Positions 41,531-49,940 of a stretch of DNA of 64,000 nucleotides are shown here, piece by piece. Position numbers and translations under genes: made by a program. The stretch is from Dactylosporangium sucinum (GTDB taxonomy: Bacteria; Actinomycetota; Actinomycetes; Mycobacteriales; Micromonosporaceae), in contig NZ_BMPI01000012.1 in NCBI RefSeq assembly GCF_014647515.1, positions 62,001 through 126,000 on the forward strand, read 5' to 3'. Position 1 is the first letter of the stretch. The number at the start of each line of letters is the position of its first letter. Under the pieces are notes generated by a model that saw only the letters and a list, made by a program, of their open reading frames with translations, searched no databases and was not told the DNA's origin.

Positions 41531-43032
41531 GACCGGACGGACCGCTGCGCGCAGCTGACGGGTCCGCGATGCTCGCGCTGGCGGTCCTGGTCGTGCTGGT
41601 ACACCCGATCGCGCCACTGCTGCGCGAGCCGTACTGGCTGGACGAGTCGTGGGTGGCGCTGGCCACCAAGGCCCCGCTCGCCGACCTCCCGGTGGTCACC
41701 TCATCGACCCCGGTCGGCTGGACGTTCCTGGTCTGGCTGCTGCCGCCGGCCGGGCAGGTGCAGCGCCTCGTGCCCTGGCTGTTCCTGGCCGTCTCGGCCG
41801 GCCTCGGCTACGGCCTCGGCCGCCTGCTCGACTGGCCCCGCCGGAGCACCGGCGTCGTCGCCGGGCTGTGCGCGGCGGCGGCCGTCGCGCTGCTGCCGGC
41901 GCAGCAGTTGCGCCACGACCTGAAGCAGTACACCGCCGACGCCGCGGTCGCGCTGGCGCTGGTGCTCCTGCTCGCCTGGGCGGAGCGGTCGTGGTCGCTG
42001 CGACGGCTCGTCGCGGTCGGCGCCGGGGCCGTGCTCGGCATGCTGCTCAGCCACCCGGCCGCGCTCGTCGGCGCCGTCGTCCTGGCGGCGATGCTCGGCG
42101 CCGCCGCGTGGTCACGGCAGCGCGCCCGGCTGGTCCGCGCCACCGCGGTCGCGGGGCTCGCCGGACTCGGCATGGCGACGATCTACCTGACCGTCGACCG
42201 GGCGAACCGCAACGACCACCTGATCGACTACTGGGACGGCTACTTCCCGGCCGGCGCGGAGCTACCGCAGTACCTGCACCGCCGGCTGGAGGAGCTGCAG
42301 CCGGCGCTGGGCCTGCCGTGGCCGGTCTTCGTCCTGCTCGCCGGCGCCGGCGTGGTCACCGTCGCGTGGCGGCGCCGCCCGGCGACCGCCGCGGCGGTGG
42401 CGCTGCTGCCCGCCGTCGCCGTGGCCGGCGGCGTCACCCGGTCCTACCCGCTGCTGGACCTGCGCACCTCGCACTTCCTGCTGGTCCTCGCAGCGGCGAT
42501 CGCCGGCGTCGGGCTGGTCGGCGTGGCCGGCCTCCTGACCGGCCGGCTGCGCCGCTCGCCGGCCGTGCTGGTGGCCGTCGTCGCGGTGGCGGCGGCCGGG
42601 TACGGGCTGGCGAACCGGGCGACGCGGATCACCGGCCCGGACGAGGACGTTCGAGCGCAGGTCACGTACGTGGCCGGCCACCACCGGCCCGGCGACCTCA
42701 TTCTCGTCAACATGTCCGGCCAGTACGGCTTCGCCTACTACTGGCCGGCGAACCGGCCCGAGTTCGTCCGCGGCGGAGTCCAGGCCACCGGCTGGTACGT
42801 GCGGTACCGGCCGGAGGACCGGATCATCGTGGCGGCGGATCGCGACCACACCGCCGTCGCCGCGGCACTGGACGAGGCACGCCGGCTGGCCGGTCCCGGC
42901 GGCCGGGTCTGGCTGGTGCGAAGCCACGTCCAGCCGGCCGAAGCGGCGGTGTGGCGCGATGCGCTCGCCGGTTGGCACACGGACCTGGTCGCCGTCGGTC
43001 CGGAGCCGGTCGCGCTCATCGCGCCCGGCTAG
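41527..43032 (+). CDS. GT39-like polytopic membrane glycosyltransferase
   Basis: This 501-residue protein has 10 or more membrane helices, with EPYWLDESWVAL in the first outer loop, the acidic pair typical of GT-C transferases. A soluble C-terminal domain follows (about 380-501). The GTG start overlaps the preceding stop (GTGA). It is the last gene of the operon, meeting a hemerythrin gene head-on with 16 bases between stops. It probably transfers a polyprenyl-linked sugar outside the cell. Confidence 0.75.
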   Translation: MRPDGPLRAADGSAMLALAVLVVLVHPIAPLLREPYWLDESWVALATKAPLADLPVVTSSTPVGWTFLVWLLPPAGQVQRLVPWLFLAVSAGLGYGLGRLLDWPRRSTGVVAGLCAAAAVALLPAQQLRHDLKQYTADAAVALALVLLLAWAERSWSLRRLVAVGAGAVLGMLLSHPAALVGAVVLAAMLGAAAWSRQRARLVRATAVAGLAGLGMATIYLTVDRANRNDHLIDYWDGYFPAGAELPQYLHRRLEELQPALGLPWPVFVLLAGAGVVTVAWRRRPATAAAVALLPAVAVAGGVTRSYPLLDLRTSHFLLVLAAAIAGVGLVGVAGLLTGRLRRSPAVLVAVVAVAAAGYGLANRATRITGPDEDVRAQVTYVAGHHRPGDLILVNMSGQYGFAYYWPANRPEFVRGGVQATGWYVRYRPEDRIIVAADRDHTAVAAALDEARRLAGPGGRVWLVRSHVQPAEAAVWRDALAGWHTDLVAVGPEPVALIAPG

Positions 43033-43048
43033 GCGGTCGGCTGCGGGC

Positions 43049-43690
43049 TCACCCCCACAGCCGCAGGCGCTCGAACTCGACCTTCCACTCGTCGTGGTAC
43101 GCCGCGCGGATCGGCTCCGGCATGCCGGCGAGGATCCGCGCGGCCCGGTCCGGCGCCAGCCCGTCGAGGATCCACGGCAGGTACCGCCGGGCGTCGTCGC
43201 CGACGCGCCGGGCGTGCTCGGCGCCGAAGCGGCCCCACTGCTCCTGCGTGAGCGTGGCGTCGAGCAGGGCCAGGGTCTCCCGCTCCTCGTGGCGCAGATG
43301 TGCGGACAGGCCGGTGTACAGCGCGTCGGTCAGCTCGCCGAGCCGCGCCGGGCCGGTGTCGCGGTCGGCGAGCGCCGCGTCGATCGCGTCGAGCAGCGGG
43401 TCGATCCCGGCGTGTTCGGCCTCCATGGCGGCCAGCAGCGCGAGTCCGTCGGAGTCCGCGACGTCGCCGTCGGCGCGCTCGGTCAGCACGGCCGTCGCCA
43501 CCGGCCACACCAGCGCGTCCTCGGCGGTGTGGTGCACGGTGAGGTACCGCTTGAACAGCTCCCACCCGACGGCGGTGCGCAGCACGTGCGCCGGGTCGTC
43601 GTCGGTGCGGGCGGTGACCTTGGTGATGCGCTGCAGCTCGCGGCCGAGCGCGTCGTGGAACAGGTACATCATCGTCATGTCGAGTGCCAC
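43049..43690 (-). CDS. Hemerythrin HHE-domain protein
   Basis: This 213-residue all-helical protein has the conserved histidines of the HHE cation-binding domain: YLFHDALGRELQ, YLTVHHTAEDALVWPVA, MEAEHAGIDPLLDAIDAALA and LSAHLRHEERETLALLD. It can bind a diiron centre that senses or scavenges oxygen, nitric oxide or peroxide. The GTG at 43690 is 7 bases after GGAG. It is divergent from a MarR-family gene with repeated motifs between them, so it is a likely MarR target. Confidence 0.87.
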   Translation of the reverse strand: MALDMTMMYLFHDALGRELQRITKVTARTDDDPAHVLRTAVGWELFKRYLTVHHTAEDALVWPVATAVLTERADGDVADSDGLALLAAMEAEHAGIDPLLDAIDAALADRDTGPARLGELTDALYTGLSAHLRHEERETLALLDATLTQEQWGRFGAEHARRVGDDARRYLPWILDGLAPDRAARILAGMPEPIRAAYHDEWKVEFERLRLWG

Positions 43691-43705
43691 TGCCGAACTC
43701 CAAAC

Positions 43706-43772
43706 CGTTGGCCAGGCGAACATTCGGTCGTCCAACGATAAGCCCTGAATCGTTGGTCGAGCAAACGTTTCG
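43706..43772. promoter_or_regulatory. Candidate MarR operators in hemerythrin/marR gap
   Basis: Two direct copies of about 21 bases (CGTTGGCCAGGCGAACATTCG at 43706 and CGTTGGTCGAGCAAACGTTTCG at 43751) flank a CCAACG (43732-43737) that makes an inverted pair with each CGTTGG. The spacing puts one site near each divergent promoter. Autoregulation by the adjacent MarR protein is inferred. Confidence 0.5.
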
Positions 43773-43785
43773 TTAAGCTGATCAC

Positions 43786-44226
43786 ATGGACGACCCGATC
43801 CGGATGAGCGACTTCCCGAGCTGGCTGCTCGGGCAGGCCGCCGCGCACGCCTACCGGCTGGTCAGCGAGCGGCTCGACGCCTTCGGCGCGCGCGGCTACC
43901 ACTTCCGGCTGCTCGTCACGCTCGTCGAGCACGGCCCGGCCAGCCAGGCGACGCTCGGCCGGAACACCGGGATCCACGTCAGCGACATCGTCGCCGCACT
44001 CAACGAGCTCGCGGCGGACGGGTTCATCGAGCGCTCCCCCGACCCGGACGACCGGCGCCGCAACGTCATCACGATCACCACGGCCGGGCGGCGTCACCTG
44101 GACCGGCTCAACCACGCGGTGGCGCAGGCACAGCAGGCGCTGCTCGCACCGCTCACCACCGCCGAGCGCGAGCAGTTCACCAGCCTCCTGCGGCGGGTGC
44201 TCGACGACCAACAGCACGGGGCGTGA
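43786..44226 (+). CDS. MarR-family transcriptional regulator
   Basis: The 146-residue protein has the MarR winged helix: YHFRLLVTLVEHGPASQATL, recognition helix IHVSDIVAALNELAADGFIE and wing RSPDPDDRRRNVITITTAGR. N- and C-terminal helices for dimer formation are present. It probably controls itself and the divergent hemerythrin gene through the repeats between them. The ligand is unknown. Confidence 0.92.
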   Translation: MDDPIRMSDFPSWLLGQAAAHAYRLVSERLDAFGARGYHFRLLVTLVEHGPASQATLGRNTGIHVSDIVAALNELAADGFIERSPDPDDRRRNVITITTAGRRHLDRLNHAVAQAQQALLAPLTTAEREQFTSLLRRVLDDQQHGA

Positions 44227-44399
44227 GGGCTGCCGGATCGCGGCGGGCGCTCCGCCGAGCTGTGGTCGCGGCGGTCCGGCGGCCTCCTCGGCACGGCGGA
44301 CCGAAACGGCGCACAAGCGTGAAACCAGCCCGCGGCATCTACACTTGCCGTACGCCGGCGCAGCGCTACAGCTTCACAGAGCGAAACGGAGTAACTGCG

Positions 44400-44624
44400 A
44401 TGGCGAAGTCAGGGATCCCCTGGAAGCGACCTGCGCTGCTCGGGCTCCTGGTCGCTTTCACGGCCGTCCGGGTGCCAGACGTGCTGGCGGAGGGCACCTG
44501 GCGATCCTGGGTGGTCGTCCCGGTTTTCGTCGTAGCGGTGTGGCTCTTCGGCAGCAGCGTGTCGGGGGCGGTCCGCCGCGGGCGCGACGCACGCCGGCAA
44601 TCGCGCTTCGAGGCGGGAGATTGA
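44400..44624 (+). CDS. Small two-helix membrane protein
   Basis: The 74-residue protein starts MAKSGIPWKRPALLGLLVAF at an ATG 9 bases after CGGAG. It has two short membrane helices (ALLGLLVAFTAVRV and WVVVPVFVVAVWLFGSSV) and a basic tail. I do not recognise a family. It lies 170 bases downstream of marR and is probably transcribed separately. Confidence 0.6.
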   Translation: MAKSGIPWKRPALLGLLVAFTAVRVPDVLAEGTWRSWVVVPVFVVAVWLFGSSVSGAVRRGRDARRQSRFEAGD

Positions 44625-44789
44625 CTCGTCGGCGAGGTCGACGTGCGCCATGCACCCCCCGCGCCCTCGGCGCCGCTCGCCCCGGACGAACCCGGGCCGC
44701 CGCCGGCGCCGGCATCCGCCGGAAAGCGACGTTCTGGACACTTGGGTATGGGCACATAGCCCAACGCGAGGAATGCTCGTTGAGCGTGC

Positions 44790-45020
44790 ATGGCGCTCGT
44801 GCGTGTCTTCCAGGAACGGGATTACCGGTACGGGGTTGGCATCCTCAGGATGCGGGTCGAGCGGGTGCATTGGGCGAGCCCGGAGGTGTACGAGGGTGAG
44901 CGTTGGTACATCATCGAGGGCGTCCAGCTCAACACGACCGGCGCCGACGTCGCGCCGAGGCAGGTGGCGGTGAGGGGCCGGATGCTGCGAATCGAGCCCC
45001 CGGGAGCCTCGGTGGCCTGA
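44790..45020 (+). CDS. Small conserved-type hypothetical protein
   Basis: The 76-residue protein (ALVRVFQERDYRYGVGILRM, EVYEGERWYIIEGVQLNTTG, RQVAVRGRMLRI) has a beta-rich pattern of the kind I associate with small hypothetical proteins in Micromonosporaceae genomes. There is no signal peptide and no known function. The ribosome site is weak. Confidence 0.55.
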   Translation: MALVRVFQERDYRYGVGILRMRVERVHWASPEVYEGERWYIIEGVQLNTTGADVAPRQVAVRGRMLRIEPPGASVA

Positions 45021-45159
45021 GGCCTGTTGCACGACTGGGGCCGGGCACGGGAACGTCGTGCGCGCGACGGCGAAACACGGCGTCTGCCGTGTCCATACGA
45101 GATCCGGGCGGCCGTCACGGTGGTCAGTCGCGGCGACCGCCGGGGAGGAAGGTAGAGCG

Positions 45160-45966
45160 TTGGCGGAATGGTTCTCCCACGATGTGGACATCACAATACC
45201 CAATGCGGCACGGGCCTACGATTATGCGCTCGGCGGCTTCCACAATTTCGACGTCGACCGGAAGTTTGTCGAGGAAGCGGCGCGCGCGTGGCCCGATGTC
45301 ATCGAACTTGCGCACGCCAACCGGGAGTATCTCGGTCGGGTGGTGCGGTGGCTGGTGGACGCGGGTGTGCGGCAGTTCCTCGATCTCGGGTCCGGGATTC
45401 CGACGCTCGGCAACGTGCACGAGGTCGCGCACGAGGCGGCACCGGCGGCGAGGGTCGCGTATGTCGACATCGATCCGGTCGCGGTGGCGCACGGCCGGCG
45501 AATCATGGGCGACGACCCGCGGGTGGTGACCGTGCGTGCCGATCTGCGGGATCCCGAGAGCATCGTCAGTCACCCCGAGATCCTCGGCATCCTGGACTTT
45601 GCGGAACCGGTTGCCGTGCTGATGGTCGCGGTGCTGCATTTCGTCGAGGAGGACCACAATCCACCGCGCATCATCCGGCAGTTCTCCGACGCGCTGGTTT
45701 CGGGAAGCTTCCTGGCGATCTCCCACGGCGTTCCGGCCGTCGAGGACGCGGCAGGTCAGGCAGCGGTCAGCCGCATGTATCGACGCACCCCGACGGCGTT
45801 TCGGGCCCGGCCGGTCGAACAGATCGCGACGTGGCTCGACGATTGGGACGTTATGTCGCCCGGAATCGTGCCCGTCAATCTCTGGCGTCCCGAACAGGAG
45901 GAACACGATGGCCGGCCGGTGGACGCCGTCGGTGCGGTGGCCCGCAAGCAGGCGGCGCGCGACTGA
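45160..45966 (+). CDS. DUF574-type SAM-dependent methyltransferase
   Basis: This 268-residue protein has the DUF574 (S-adenosyl methyltransferase) pattern: ITIPNAARAYDYALGGFHNF then DVDRKFVEEA, VELAHANREYLGRVVRWLV-like helix, motif I QFLDLGSGIPTLGNVHEVA and acceptor loop VAYVDIDPVAVAHGRRIMG. The family is expanded in actinobacteria; substrates are unknown. I chose the TTG at 45160 because it is 7 bases after GGAGGAAGG and relatives start there, although the frame is open further upstream. Confidence 0.87.
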   Translation: MAEWFSHDVDITIPNAARAYDYALGGFHNFDVDRKFVEEAARAWPDVIELAHANREYLGRVVRWLVDAGVRQFLDLGSGIPTLGNVHEVAHEAAPAARVAYVDIDPVAVAHGRRIMGDDPRVVTVRADLRDPESIVSHPEILGILDFAEPVAVLMVAVLHFVEEDHNPPRIIRQFSDALVSGSFLAISHGVPAVEDAAGQAAVSRMYRRTPTAFRARPVEQIATWLDDWDVMSPGIVPVNLWRPEQEEHDGRPVDAVGAVARKQAARD

Positions 45967-46186
45967 GCGCACGGCCCGCACCGCGTCCCGCGCGATTGAC
46001 CGACAGGCCACCTCTTCGGGCCTTTTCGATGTCCCCTGGAAGGGTGACCGCGGGAGGTCGGAGCGCGGTATAACGGCATACTGGTTCCGCGGAGTACGCG
46101 TTGGTTGCCGGAGTGGGCGAAGCAGCGGTATCGGTCAATCCTCGGGTCGGCAGCTCGGGACAGCCGGGAGCGACGTGTGATGCGCC

Positions 46187-48007
46187 GTGCCCGGCCAGGC
46201 ATGGACGGGTCTCAAGAAGATGCCAGCAGTTCCACCACCAGATCCATCAGATCCAGCAGATCCACCCGGCGCAACCGGCGAGTCGACGCCGTGGCCGCGA
46301 CGAGAGATCGGGGCGGCCGCCGCGTTCGCGCGGGTATGGGACGACGCGCTTCCCCGCACGGGGCCTGTGGCGGGCGGCAGGGATCGGCGCCGCCGCGTCC
46401 TGCACGAGCTCACCGACCGGCTGGCGGAGGCGCTGACCGGGACGACGGGCCGGCCGGACATCGGGCAGTGGCTCGGGCGGCAGCTGGTGCGTCACGCGAT
46501 GACCGACCCGCAGACGCTGGCCGCGAGCCTGCGCGTCCTGCGGTCACGCCTGCTGCAGGACCTCCGGATCGAGGGATCGGGCCCAGCCGCACTGCTGCCG
46601 GCCCTGCTCGACGACGTGGTGGCGGGCTTCGTCGCGGCGCTCACCGCACACGTTCGTGACGCGGCGGAGGCCAACGCCCGCGACGAACGAGCGGCATGGC
46701 GTGAGCATCAGCAGCAACTGCAGGACCAGGCCCGGTCCAGCCTGCACCACGATCCGATGACCGGCCTGCCGAACCGGATCCGCCTGTTCGGCTACCTGGA
46801 CCAGGTGCTGGCCGGCAAGCCCGGCTCACGCGTCGCGGTGTGCCAGATCGCCCTGGACCATCCGAGCCCGGGCGGCCGGACGCCGGCCATCGGCGATCAG
46901 GACGTGCGGAACGCGGCGGCGCGCCTGCGTGAGATCGCGACCGAACGCGACTACTTCGTCGCTCAGGTCGGCGACGAACAGTTCGTGCTCGTCAGCGAGA
47001 ATACGACCGGTCCGGACGACGGCATCAAGGCGGCCGAGGTCGCGCTGCGGGCCCTCGCGCAACCGACAGCGGGCCATCGCTGGTCCCCGCTCAGGGTCTG
47101 CGTCGGCGTCGTGGAGCAGGCCGCGGAAGGCGCGACGACCGCGGCCCTGCTGCGCGCCGCCAAAACCGCGCTGCACTGGGCGCGAGCGGACTCCTCCGCC
47201 AGTTCCTGGGCGCTGTTCGACGCCTCCCGCAGCGACAGCGTCGCACGCCGCCAGCGACTGGTCGACGAACTGCGCGCCGCTCCGGCCACCAGCATGGATG
47301 TGCTCTATCAGCCGATCCTGCGGGTGCACGATTCGGCGATCGTCGGCGTGGGCGCAAGCCCGGCCTGGCGCAGTGCCGGCGGTACGACGATCGAGGCACG
47401 GGCAATGCTCGACCTGGCCGACGAGGCCGGCATACGTCCGTCGGTCGAGGCGGTCGTCCTGCGGGCGGCCTGCGCGCAGGCGGCCCGCTGGCACGACGGT
47501 CCCTTCCCCCTCTTCGTGACCGTCGACCTGAGCTCGGCGCATCTGCGCAAGCCCGGATTCGTCCCGTCGGTCGCGGCGCTGCTCGACGCCTCGGCCCTGC
47601 CGCCACGCGGCCTGCACCTCGCCATCGACGACGAGGCCCTGCGCTGCCCGACCGAAGACGTCTCGGCCGCTCTCCAGCAGCTGCACCGGCTGGGCGTGGT
47701 CCTCGCCGCGAACATCGTCGGCGCCGGCCAGGCCATGCTGATCGACACACCGGTCCAGACGGTCAATCTCGACCCTGCGCTCACCCGGCATCTGGTGCAG
47801 GACGCTGAACACTACCGTTCGGCGACAACGCGCACAGCCTGGCTCATCGACATGCTCCACGACCTCGATTTCACCGTGGCTGCCGCAGACGTGACCAACC
47901 TCGGTCAGTACGAGACACTGCACGACCTGGACTGCGACCGGGCCAGCGGCAGCTACCTCGCCCGCCCGGCATCGTCCACCGGCATCGACCGCCTTCTCGG
48001 TCGATAG
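46187..48007 (+). CDS. Degenerate GGDEF-EAL protein
   Basis: The 606-residue protein has an N-terminal helical domain (about 35-180), a GGDEF domain (about 185-330; HDPMTGLPNRIRLFGYLDQV) and an EAL domain (about 360-600; MDVLYQPILRVHDSAIVGVG). The GGDEF signature is VGDEQ and the EAL motif is VGASP, so both active sites are altered. It probably binds c-di-GMP or a partner but does not make or break it. There are no membrane helices. The start is uncertain (GTG 46187 or ATG 46220). Confidence 0.82.
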   Translation: MPGQAWTGLKKMPAVPPPDPSDPADPPGATGESTPWPRREIGAAAAFARVWDDALPRTGPVAGGRDRRRRVLHELTDRLAEALTGTTGRPDIGQWLGRQLVRHAMTDPQTLAASLRVLRSRLLQDLRIEGSGPAALLPALLDDVVAGFVAALTAHVRDAAEANARDERAAWREHQQQLQDQARSSLHHDPMTGLPNRIRLFGYLDQVLAGKPGSRVAVCQIALDHPSPGGRTPAIGDQDVRNAAARLREIATERDYFVAQVGDEQFVLVSENTTGPDDGIKAAEVALRALAQPTAGHRWSPLRVCVGVVEQAAEGATTAALLRAAKTALHWARADSSASSWALFDASRSDSVARRQRLVDELRAAPATSMDVLYQPILRVHDSAIVGVGASPAWRSAGGTTIEARAMLDLADEAGIRPSVEAVVLRAACAQAARWHDGPFPLFVTVDLSSAHLRKPGFVPSVAALLDASALPPRGLHLAIDDEALRCPTEDVSAALQQLHRLGVVLAANIVGAGQAMLIDTPVQTVNLDPALTRHLVQDAEHYRSATTRTAWLIDMLHDLDFTVAAADVTNLGQYETLHDLDCDRASGSYLARPASSTGIDRLLGR

Positions 48008-48078
48008 CGGACGGGTGCAGCGCGGTGCCGGTGGCACCGCCCTGCACGCAGTCCGATCCACTGGGTGTTGCCGCCGGG

Positions 48079-48270
48079 TCAGCTCAGGGCGTCCTTGCCC
48101 TTGCGAGCCGCGTCCTTCACCTTGTCCCCGGCCTGCTTGACGTTCGCGGAGCTGCGCTCCGACCGGCCTTCGGCCTGCAGGCGCTCGTCGTCGGTCACGT
48201 CGCCGACCTTGTCCTTGGCTGCGCCTTTGGCCTCTTCGGCCTTGTGCTGGACCTTGTCCTGGAAACTCAT
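48079..48270 (-). CDS. CsbD-family small stress protein
   Basis: The 63-residue highly charged protein starts MSFQDKVQHKAEEAKGAAKD and has the CsbD pattern KDKVGDVTDDERLQAEGRSE. It is a small hydrophilic general-stress protein whose mechanism is unknown. The ATG follows GGGAGG. It lies alone between the GGDEF-EAL gene and a CPBP protease gene. Confidence 0.88.
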   Translation of the reverse strand: MSFQDKVQHKAEEAKGAAKDKVGDVTDDERLQAEGRSERSSANVKQAGDKVKDAARKGKDALS

Positions 48271-48481
48271 CAGCGCCTCCCGTGGGTAGGTCGATGGCGC
48301 GGATACGGATGGGGCCGACGCCATCGACGGTCGGGTGCCCGCACCGGCCCGGCTGAAACACCCTGCGCCGCGATGCGGGCGCGGTTCCTGATCGGACCGG
48401 TGCCGTTCGTCCCCGGTGCGATCGGTCGCCGGGCGACACCGGACCGCGGCGTGGTGGAAGGAGGCGGCCCGTGGTCGCGGC

Positions 48482-49177
48482 TCAGCGGAGCAGGAGCGGT
48501 GCCACCACGATCGCGAGAAAGTCCAGCAGGAAGTGCATCACCACCGGCGCCACGAGACTTCGCCGCCAGACATAGACGGCGGCGAAGACCAGGCCGGTCA
48601 CAGCCACCGTCAGCACGCCCGCGCTGCCCTCATATCCGTGCCCGACGGAAAAGATCACGGAGGACAACAGCACCGCCAACCAACGGCTGCGAAAGACGCC
48701 GGCGATCCGCAGGATCAGATATCCGCGGAAGATCGTCTCCTCGGCGACGGCGACCACCGCGACGAGCACCACGGCGAGGAGGAGCCCACCGCTACCCGGC
48801 GTGGGTGTCAGGCCGGTGCCGGACGGCGGTGGCCCGGACAGGCCGGCGTTGCGCAGGGCAAGGTCCAGGGCTTGCGTCCCGACCAGGACCGGAATCGACA
48901 GGGCGACCCCCAGAGCGATCTCGCGACCGGCTGCCCGGCCGACCCAGCCGACGGCCGCGACCGGCTGCCGGGCACGAGCGAGCAGCAGCAGGACGAGGGC
49001 GACAAGGCTCACGTCGCGCGCGATCGTCGCGCCGGCCAGCAGCGGGAACGACGCGGTGGATTGTCCGGCCGCGAAGAACGACAGCACCAGCGGCGGCACG
49101 AGTACCAGCAGGAACACACCCAGCTCCGCCAGTTCCTGCCGGCGGGACAGTACCCCGGCGAATGCCCGATCGTTCAT
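48482..49177 (-). CDS. CPBP-family intramembrane metalloprotease
   Basis: The 231-residue membrane protein has about seven helices and the three CPBP (Abi/CaaX-like) motifs: AEETIFRGYLILR with EExxxR, IFSVGHGYEG with FxxxH, and HFLLDFLAI with HxxxD. Members cut prenylated or bacteriocin-related peptides or give self-immunity. No bacteriocin gene is seen nearby. The start is the ATG at 49177, giving a typical length. Confidence 0.88.
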   Translation of the reverse strand: MNDRAFAGVLSRRQELAELGVFLLVLVPPLVLSFFAAGQSTASFPLLAGATIARDVSLVALVLLLLARARQPVAAVGWVGRAAGREIALGVALSIPVLVGTQALDLALRNAGLSGPPPSGTGLTPTPGSGGLLLAVVLVAVVAVAEETIFRGYLILRIAGVFRSRWLAVLLSSVIFSVGHGYEGSAGVLTVAVTGLVFAAVYVWRRSLVAPVVMHFLLDFLAIVVAPLLLR

Positions 49178-49305
49178 CGCCGCTCCAGTGGTGCGTCCGG
49201 CCGAGGAGGGGTGCACGATCAGGTGCGGGCCGGAAACTGGTTGCGCAGGCTCACGCCGCCCCGGGAGGCGACGTGAGCCTGCCTCATGCCGGCGCAGCGG
49301 TGGCG

Positions 49306-49818
49306 CTACATGCCGGAAGGTGATGACGTCGCGCCGGGCGACGGTGCCGCCGGAGCCGACTGCTGCATGCCGGCGTGCTCGTGCAGCCGCACGAACCGCG
49401 CGGTGTATGTCTCGCTGGCGCCGGTGCCGCTGGTCGTCCCGGCAACCGCGATGTTCTCGCCGGTCGTCAGGGTGCTGGGCTGCAGCGTGTGCCTGAGTTC
49501 GAAGACCCGGACGTTGTTGCTCAGCGTCCACGTCCTGGTCCATCCGTCAGCCGACTGCACGGTGACCGACGACCCCGAGACCGACGTGAGCGTGCCCTGC
49601 TGCAGGGCGACGTGCACCTGCCCCTGCTTGGTCTGGACGACGCCCTCGCCGTGCTCGACACCCTTGAGCATGCCCCCGTGGTGTCCCATCGCGCCCGCTG
49701 TCGAGCCCGGGCTCGGCGCGGGCGGGCTCGGTTGGGCACTCGCCACCGCCGGTACCCCGGCAGCGACTCCGGCGAGCACGGCGGTGCTGAGCGCAAGTCC
49801 AAGTCGATTGCGTAACAT
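49306..49818 (-). CDS. Secreted protein with DUF5666-like beta domain
   Basis: The 170-residue protein has a signal peptide (LALSTAVLAGVAAGVPAVASA), a His/Gly/Met-rich stretch (GAMGHHGGMLKGVEHGEG) and a beta-rich domain (HVALQQGTLTSVSGSSVTVQ, ALTTGENIAVAGTTSGTG-like) of the DUF5666 type. The His/Met-rich part could bind copper or other metals, but this is a guess. The C-terminus is Ser/Pro-rich. Confidence 0.75.
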   Translation of the reverse strand: MLRNRLGLALSTAVLAGVAAGVPAVASAQPSPPAPSPGSTAGAMGHHGGMLKGVEHGEGVVQTKQGQVHVALQQGTLTSVSGSSVTVQSADGWTRTWTLSNNVRVFELRHTLQPSTLTTGENIAVAGTTSGTGASETYTARFVRLHEHAGMQQSAPAAPSPGATSSPSGM

Positions 49819-49940
49819 GGCCCCTCCTCACCTGGACCAAACCCCCAAATACCACCCGGGCACCGGCGACAAACCACCCGCGGCTCATGATCTTTTCTTC
49901 GCGCGGGATCCGGCCCGCCGGTGCGAAATAGGCTTTCCCC

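Noticed and set aside
44223-44399. Longer start for the small membrane protein, overlapping marR
   Set aside because: The extra 59 residues are Arg-rich with no ribosome site; the internal ATG has a good one and begins a normal membrane protein.
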